A DNA stretch of 64,000 nt from Cyathus striatus (taxonomy: Eukaryota > Basidiomycota > Agaricomycetes > Agaricales > Nidulariaceae), in NCBI GenBank assembly GCA_025738555.1, contig JAOVFP010000002.1, forward strand, positions 4,650,001-4,714,000, in the 5' to 3' direction. Shown one piece after another: positions 57,952 to 64,000 of this stretch (within the stretch, counting starts at the first letter, position 1; each line of letters starts with the position of its first letter). A model generated the notes under the pieces. That model saw nothing but the letters and a program-made list of their open reading frames with translations, did not search any database and was not told the origin of the DNA. Position numbers and translations under genes: made by a program.

Positions 57952-59215
57952 TCATTCATGGTTATGTTGTATATCGAAGCTCATGAAGTCCCTAGCGCAT
58001 ATTATCTCACCCTTGTATTCTATACCAGCCAAACCTGCAATTGCGTTCATAATTTTGTTCGCTTCTTCTGTATCATTTCCAGGATAGCGCGCCGAAAAAT
58101 GATTCAGAACTAATGTCTGCGCTCGGATTTTCCGCGCAAAAGCGCCAGCCATTTGTGGGGTTGAATGGCCTCGAGACCTTGCTGTAGCTTCAACAGTTTC
58201 GTAAGTGTCGGTTTCTTTCGTGTTGTCATCTACACCAGGTAGGTGTGCATTGGTCGCTTCATGTATAAGTAAATCTGAATCCCCTGCTATCGGAACGATA
58301 GGAGAAGCGTCGTAGGTATCACCTAATATCACAATCTTCCGTCCCTTACGCTTTGCTGGCCCTTCCAGTACTGTTCCATCTGAAAGATGAATCCTTTCTC
58401 CCTGTTGTAGTTGGCGCATAACCGACCTTGGGGTTTTAGTTCGGTTGAGATGAGGAATGTACAATGCTGGATCTACCTTCCCAGCAATGGATGCTTCAGT
58501 AACGACATAACCAACGCAGGGTACCGAGTGCTTAATTGGTGCAGCCGAGACCGAGACAATATTATCTCGAAAGACGTTCTGCCATATACCATTAACTTGA
58601 AGGATGTTTTTCCCCGGCTCCTCGAAAGGCAGAGGTGATAACGCGGTGTAGTCTTCAGTCTGAGGATCCTGGGGGAAACGTAGCTCATGGACGATATATG
58701 GTCGTCCAAGTCTCGTATGAGTCAGATACAGGCCATTTCTAACGTAAGCGCGTGTTCCCAGTGGCCCGTAGATCTCAAATGGCTTTCGATTGAAATGTTA
58801 CTAAAAGTGCAGTAGCCCGAGTAAGAAGTGCTCACCGCTTGTGATGTATCAACGTTGAGTCGTGGATCTTCTGACCCTTCCGCTGTACCACCCGCGCCGT
58901 TCAAACAACCAGCCATTACAGGTAGAAGACCAAAAATGTGATCACCTACAATTTCACCATTAGAGACATCTCCTATCTCAAGGGCAGAAGCCTACCATGT
59001 GTATGTGTTATAAAGACTTTTTCTATTCTCCCCATCTTTACGGAACTCCGTTGTATTTGATGCTGGGTAGCTTCCCCACAGTCGAATAACCATACATCGC
59101 CGTTAAGACGTAGAGCTAGCGATGAGTGGTTTCTGGTAGAAGAGGGTTGTGCTGAAGCTGTTCCCAGGAAGGTGATGTTTAAAGAAGTAATCGATGTCCT
59201 GGGCGTATTCGACAT
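57952..59215 (-). CDS. Ribonuclease Z (short-form tRNase Z)
   Basis: This is a metallo-beta-lactamase fold endonuclease that removes 3' trailers from tRNA precursors. The ATG at 59215 gives [20 protein letters not shown]; another in-frame ATG at 59299 would add a 28-residue extension. Motifs: [12 protein letters not shown], the zinc motif THTHGDHIFGL (HxHxDH, across an intron), [16 protein letters not shown]-like [14 protein letters not shown], the Asp ligand [23 protein letters not shown], and the last His in [10 protein letters not shown]. The size (about 370 residues) is that of the short ELAC1-like form. Stop at 57952. Confidence 0.94.
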
Positions 59216-59723
59216 AATTTTTGAGGAAGTCAGGTTTCTGATAAAGTGACCGAAATAAATTGACCGAAATAAAGTGACTGAATCAAGACCGAATGACATT
59301 CAGTAATACTGTACCAATTGAAATAGTTCGGCAGTCACGCTCTGTAAAAACGAAAGCACATGAATTTCACATGCACAGGTCATGTAATAGTCAGCAATGA
59401 GCAGTACATGCGAAAATGTCGCAATTCAGACTTGGACATGACCTGAAAAAAGATGTCGCACTCATATTTGGGACATGGTTAGGACATGTAATTCAATTCT
59501 CTGAGCCAATAAGAATGCACAACTGTACATGATGTCTAAGAGATATATGACCTGAACATGATCTAGAGATGCCTTGTAATATCAACTACATCTTCTACCA
59601 ATGCCATTTACATGATATGGGAATGTTGTCTCCATAATCTAGACAAGCGAAATTCATGATGTGCAGATATCTACCATAGCATCTGGACATGTCTATTTAA
59701 GCACTATGAAATGTTGTCCACAC
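59216..59723. repeat. Short tandem repeat and ACATG-rich region upstream of tRNase Z
   Basis: Bases 59244-59290 hold a repeated GTGACCGAAATAAA/TTGACCGAAATAAA unit (two to three copies). From about 59350 to 59690 the word ACATG or its complement CATGT occurs about a dozen times, often as GGACATG. No coding frame. Confidence 0.6.
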
Positions 59724-60064
59724 TCAAAACGTCGCTGATGGCTGTCCTCCCCTACCCTCCATCCCTGCCCTACTCTCTTTACCCTCCCTCCTATCTTTCT
59801 CCACCTTCTCACACCTCTCCTTCCTCCTCTGCTCCTTAACGTGTTGAAACCCCTCCTCATCCCACCTAATCGAAGCGGAACCACCAGTACCCGAGTGTCC
59901 ACTCACGGAAGAATTGCAAGAGTTGGACGAAGTGACGGGGTAGCAGCGTTAAGGATTGAAAGTGCACCTGAGAAGATCAGTTAGAAAGTTTTGTAAGAGC
60001 GTTAACGAAGACCTACCATCTTTACCCTCATAGAACCACTTTGACCAACTCTTGACACTGACAT
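59724..60064 (-). CDS. Doubtful small gene with charged helix
   Basis: This is a possible short gene. The start at 60064 reads MSVSRVGQSGSMRVK, followed by a GT donor at about 60016. After AG acceptors, one reading gives WDEEGFQHVKEQRRKERCEK and VEKDRREGKESRAGM to a stop at 59724; another frame of the same DNA is also open. The charged helix looks protein-like, but exon phases do not join cleanly in the models I tried. It may be a broken gene or a chance frame. No family recognised. Confidence 0.25.
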
Positions 60065-61400
60065 GGCTTCTTGGCTGGCTAGCCACCCATCCTGAAGTTT
60101 AAATTCCCAGCATAAGTAGAAGCATCGAGTTCATTATCATAAGAGCTCTTGAATGGTTGGCATTGGGTAAACAGAGAGGAGCTTGAGAACAAGAGAGACA
60201 AGTGAGAGAGTGAGAGAGAGAGGGGGGAGTAGTATAACGGCAACTTCGTTGGCAGTGTCAACCGCTTTCTGTGTTATCTCACAGGATCATGTGACCTTCT
60301 CAACCTCTCAACCCTCTTCCATTATCGAAGTTATACACGCGCATACACTTCACTATGTAAATATTTCATTCCATCTTTAATTATATACCTAATTACAAGC
60401 TCAGATACTTCATGTAATTAAAATACCTCTGTTGATTAAAGATTGACTAATATTTTCTTTTTCAGTCATTTATTTAGCATTTATTACTAACAACTTCGAG
60501 AACTTCTGAACCCCTTCCCACTCGCAGACTCCTATGAGTCCTATCTCATCATCCAGGCCTATCCTCGCGTACCACCCCCCACAGATGTGTTTCTAGGTAA
60601 AAATACTGGCTATCGTCAAGTATACAATTGACGAAACACCCAGCACTTGATATACTTACAGGAGAGGAGAGGGGAACAAATGAACATTCAGACGATGATG
60701 GTGATGATGAAATTAGTAGCATATATAGTACATAGAAAAATAAATATTAGTACTAGTTCTAGTACTTAGTATTGTAAGTCAATTGATGTATAGATAGTAC
60801 ATACATACTACAGTGGTGCAGCGCGCTGGAGAAGTAGTGTGAGTATTGCATGAGTCCGACATGAGTTACAAATATACTATAAATGCTTTACACATGAGCT
60901 GCACATACTAGTTCATTTTACGCTAGGCACTTTGATTAGTCAAATATTTACACACCGTTGATAGGAGCAGATGGTACAGATGGAAAAGCTGTGTGAGTAT
61001 TGCATGAGTCCAACATGAGTTATATCTACGGTGTACATGCGTTGCACAGGAGTTGTGTATAAGCTGCACATATGTTCCCCAGATGCTAGGCCCTTTTGGT
61101 TAACCATATATGTACAAGCTGGTTCACATGTCCGGTACATACGTTGGCATGATTAATGAATGTCATGTACATGATCTACGGACTTTTTCGTTTTTACAGA
61201 GAGTCACGCGTCACACAGCTGCCCGATTTCCATTGAGCCGGTCACGCACATGTAAGGGTGCCGAATTATTCCAGTTGGTACAGTACACAGTACTTATCAG
61301 TCTCGCTGCCAATCACATGGCCATTCATATTCTTACTCTATAAATCGAAGAGATCGCGCTGATAATGACAATAGGAAAAACAGTTTTTACAGTAAACAAT
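60065..61400. other. Repeat-bearing gene-poor region before PEX14
   Basis: Mostly AT-rich intergenic DNA. It includes AG-repeat sequence at about 60195-60225 and the duplicated segment described separately. No gene supported. Confidence 0.45.
60837..61110. repeat. Imperfect direct repeat, offset 154 bp
   Basis: GTGTGAGTATTGCATGAGTC begins at 60837 and again at 60991. Both copies are followed by AACATGAGTTA-like, AGCTGCACATA and GCTAGGC words in the same order, so a unit of roughly 130-150 bp was duplicated and has diverged. Rich in CATG. Confidence 0.75.
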
Positions 61401-62883
61401 TTACGTAGTAGCAGTTGGGCGAGGAGAAATGAGTCCTCCGGGACGGGGTATCGATGTCATAAATGACCGGCTAAAATAGATTTACCCAAATTTATTTTCG
61501 AACAAGGTAGTAACGGAGGGAGAATAACATACCGATTTAGTAGCAGTCCTTTGAGAGCCCGAATTTCTCTCCTTAACTCCTCTACTACTGGGCTCAGCGT
61601 ACCACTGCTAGGAATCCCCGCACCGGTGGAGGGATGATAAGGTAAGTATACCTGGGTGCTGATATAGCCAGTGAAATCCGATAGGGTCTGTAGGACATGC
61701 TGAAAAGGGCTCGATCTTCCTTTTGGTACTTTCGGAAGAGATAAATGCAAAGCATTAAGCGACTGTACAATTGGGGATGGAGGTTCTGGTGCGGAAGGAG
61801 TAAAGGTCCATTTCAGTGGAAGTTCCTTTTCTTGTTCTGTTGTCTCGGAAATCTCTTCAAATAGTGGGCAAGACGTTAACGTTTCCCAAAGACGTTGCTA
61901 GATATTAAAACTTCAGAAGCTTGTGGCATGTGGTTTACAATTGCATACCTCATATTTTAGTCCTTCTTCAGTGAGCAACCAAGGAATGCATCCCTCTAGA
62001 TAACGGAACAAATCTTCCGTGTCTGGAAGTGCTATACTTTCTCCTTTACATTTTCCAAAGTCGGAAATCCCACAGCGCAATAGCGAAATTTCGGGTATCC
62101 CATTAAAATTTTCCTCTTTTCCGACTTCATCTAATATATCCGAAACAGAATTGCACCGAGCGAACGAGGAAGGTTCCTTGTAAGGTTCAGTACGAGGTAA
62201 CACTGAGAACGCCTCTGCCTGAGACTCTTTTAGAGTCGACAGTGACGTTGTCAGTTTACGCATTAATGAAAGATGGTGAGATTTCAGCGAATTCCGAGCA
62301 AGAAATGTATGATTTATGCGAGGCAGAAGGACTCTCTGGGAAATAGAAGATAATCAGCAAGTATTCAGCAAAGAAAACATGCGCTCACATACATAATATA
62401 TGAACATGAGGATTACAGAACCTCCGGAAATCCATGTAAATATCCGAGCAAGTCCAAGCAGCAAATTAGGTAAGCTGGAGGGTGGAAGCTGTGGATATGT
62501 TCGGGGCGGGACGTATGGCAACTGTATAGGCTACAGTATGTTTAACTCCACTGCATATATTATAGAAGACACCGCATACATACCAATTCCCTAAGAAGTC
62601 CGTCAATTTCAGAGTTGTTCAGTCCTTTGTCTGAAAGGAATCTCCGTTTAGCCTCAATATCTTGGTGTTGAACTTGAGGAGATTGCAAGAAAGAACGTGC
62701 TCTTAAGACTAGTTGATATCTATCCTCATTCGCGGGAATATGTGCCTGGAGAGAATCTGGGGCAGGTTTAGTTGTTTGCTCATGGGGTGTTGCAGATGGT
62801 CCTGGTGCCGGTTGCTGGATATTAGTACCCATAGATGTCGTATCTGCAGGTATAGACTGGCTACTTGATGCGTTCTCGGACAT
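61401..62883 (-). CDS. PEX14: Peroxisomal docking protein Pex14
   Basis: Pex14 is the membrane docking partner for the Pex5/Pex7 cargo receptors at the peroxisome. The start at 62883 is MSENASSSQSIPADTTSMGT. The Pex14 N-terminal domain is RYQLVLRARSFLQSPQVQHQ plus DIEAKRRFLSDKGLNNSEID and GLLREL, here preceded by a Pro/Ser-rich leader of about 60 residues. A Pro-rich linker leads to the membrane segment LLLGLARIFTWISGGSVILM. The rest is soluble, with SLMRKLTTSLSTLKESQ and PVVEELRREIRALKGLLLNR as coiled-coil pieces. The last exon ends PRPGGLISPRPTATT at 61401. About six introns. The family call rests on the N-terminal domain followed by one membrane segment. Confidence 0.85.
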
Positions 62884-63179
62884 TACTCGAGAACGATTAG
62901 ATATGATTGAAACCAAGAAAGAAAATACTAGCAGCGTTAAACAGGAAGTTGTGAAGTTGAACTATGTACATACAGCGAGCATGCGGCTTTAGCGGGCATC
63001 ACTTCGGATGTCGGAATCACGTATTGCCGGATGTGCATGATTCATAACTTTCATCACTGCGTACTTATTCCCGTCTGTCCTATCCTTGAGAAACATCTAT
63101 TCTTAGTCTATATACACATACTTATATCTAATGTATATTTACACGTATATGCATTAAAATACATTCACAATTATTCAGC
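62884..63179. promoter_or_regulatory. Divergent promoter PEX14 / M24 peptidase
   Basis: 296 bp between divergent starts. AT-rich on the right side (TATATACACATACTTATAT near 63109), possibly a TATA region for the peptidase. Confidence 0.4.
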
Positions 63180-64000
63180 ATGACCATGCTTTTCTACACC
63201 TTTCGCTGTGTCTTGCTGCTGCTTGTATTATCCGTTAAACATGCAGTGGCCCAGCTGCATCCCAAATTCCCTGCACGATATCAGAGATTACCTTCCCTTA
63301 GAGAACGAGCAAGAATACAGGATGGCTGGATGGCAGAGAGGATATCACGCATTCCTCTGCTATTAGAAAAACATGGTGTAGATGCTTGGTTGGTATGTTT
63401 TTAGGTTATCTACTCAGGCAAGCACATGCTCTTTGACATGCTTTCATTATTATTCTTTAGCTTTGCCAACGGGAGCATGCGGAGGATACCATATGGTGGT
63501 CCGTAAAGAACGCTACCGACTTCGATGCCCATCGAAGAACCATCTTGTTGTTTCACGGGAACAAGTCAGCTTTGGAAGGACGTCCTAATCCACTCAAATG
63601 GATCGACAATACTGGTGAAGTTTGGCCAGAACTGCTTGAAATACTTGAGAAATACAATCCTGCCTCAATTGCAATGAACATTGATCGTGATATCGCCTTT
63701 GGTTCCGGACTTCACGCGGGAGAATTAGCTGTACTTCAGGACAAACTGGGTGAGCATTGGATGTCAAAGATGGTAAATAAGCCTATGCTTTCAGTGGAAT
63801 ACGTTGCAACACGCGTCAATGGCCAACTAGAGTACTACCACAAAATGCAAGAAACAGTATGGGCTATGATTGAGGAAGGGTTCTCTCACAAAACCATTGA
63901 GCCTGGTATCACAACGACTGTGGTAAGAGTACTTTCCCATCTGTTGAGTATAAGTATGTTTTGAAATGGTATAGGATCTCGAGTGGTGGTTCCGCGAAAA
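63180..64000 (+). CDS. Secreted M24 (creatinase/prolidase-like) peptidase, 3' end outside window
   Basis: Partial gene. The start at 63180 gives a signal peptide (MTMLFYTFRCVLLLLVLSVK, HAVA) and then QLHPKFPARYQRLPSLRERA. An intron of about 70 nt (63393-63462) joins DAWL to LCQREHAEDTIWWSVKNATD. The N-terminal creatinase-type domain follows: FDAHRRTILLFHGNK, DNTGEVWPELLEILEKYNPA, IAMNIDRDIAFGSGLHAGEL, VATRVNGQLEYYHKMQETVW. A second intron starts at 63922 and a new exon (DLEWWFRE) is cut by the window end. The metal-binding pita-bread domain lies beyond the edge, so activity cannot be judged. This group is usually annotated Xaa-Pro dipeptidase/aminopeptidase P-like. Confidence 0.8.

Overview
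This is a 64 kb piece of a fungal nuclear genome, almost certainly a basidiomycete of the Agaricomycotina. Nearly every gene is cut by several short introns of about 50-65 nt with GT..AG ends. The gene set is eukaryotic (PROPPIN, frequenin, EMC3, VTI1, RIM15, RPN11, VPS52, THO7). The transposons are DIRS-type and Ty1/copia-type elements of the kind common in mushroom-forming fungi. I cannot name the species.

Region 1 (1-13771) is a transposon nest. A decayed DIRS-like retrotransposon (gag-like, RT-RNase H, tyrosine recombinase) starts left of the window and runs to about 6.5 kb. Two TIR elements with TA target duplications sit inside it: a 1,755-bp non-coding element in the RT and a 276-bp MITE in the recombinase. 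After a 1.3 kb gene-free stretch comes a complete Ty1/copia element on the minus strand (7824-13766, 274-bp LTRs, ATACA target duplication). It is itself split by a 662-bp solo LTR of another family (GGAAT duplication). Removing each insert plus one target copy restores the host reading frame. Both retroelements are full of in-frame TGA codons, a trace of C-to-T change at CpG.

Region 2 (15.6-33.8 kb) is dense with housekeeping genes: HSV2-like PROPPIN (apparent 1-base frameshift), a Cys-rich conserved protein, NCS1/FRQ1, EMC3, the SNARE VTI1, a KCH1-like potassium transporter, the GTPase DRG1/RBG1, the glucosyltransferase ALG8, a small unknown, VMA21 and a Pro/Ser-rich unknown. Most of these act in the secretory or endomembrane system.

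Region 3 (33.8-49.7 kb): a 2.1 kb gene-poor gap, then the mitochondrial protease IMP2, an MFS sugar transporter, a UIM-containing conserved protein, the large nutrient-response kinase RIM15 (PAS + AGC kinase + receiver) and mitochondrial ribosomal protein bS18m.

Region 4 (50.2-64 kb): RPN11 (proteasome deubiquitinase), a coiled-coil unknown, VPS52 (GARP complex), THO7 (mRNA export), tRNase Z, a repeat-rich 2.2 kb gap with one doubtful small gene, PEX14, and the first part of a secreted M24 peptidase that runs off the right edge. Genes are tightly packed: convergent pairs end 35-110 bp apart, and divergent pairs share promoters of 240-400 bp. No rRNA, tRNA or CRISPR was seen. I found no clear gene cluster for a new pathway; the most informative parts are the nested, CpG-mutated retroelements and several odd gene structures.
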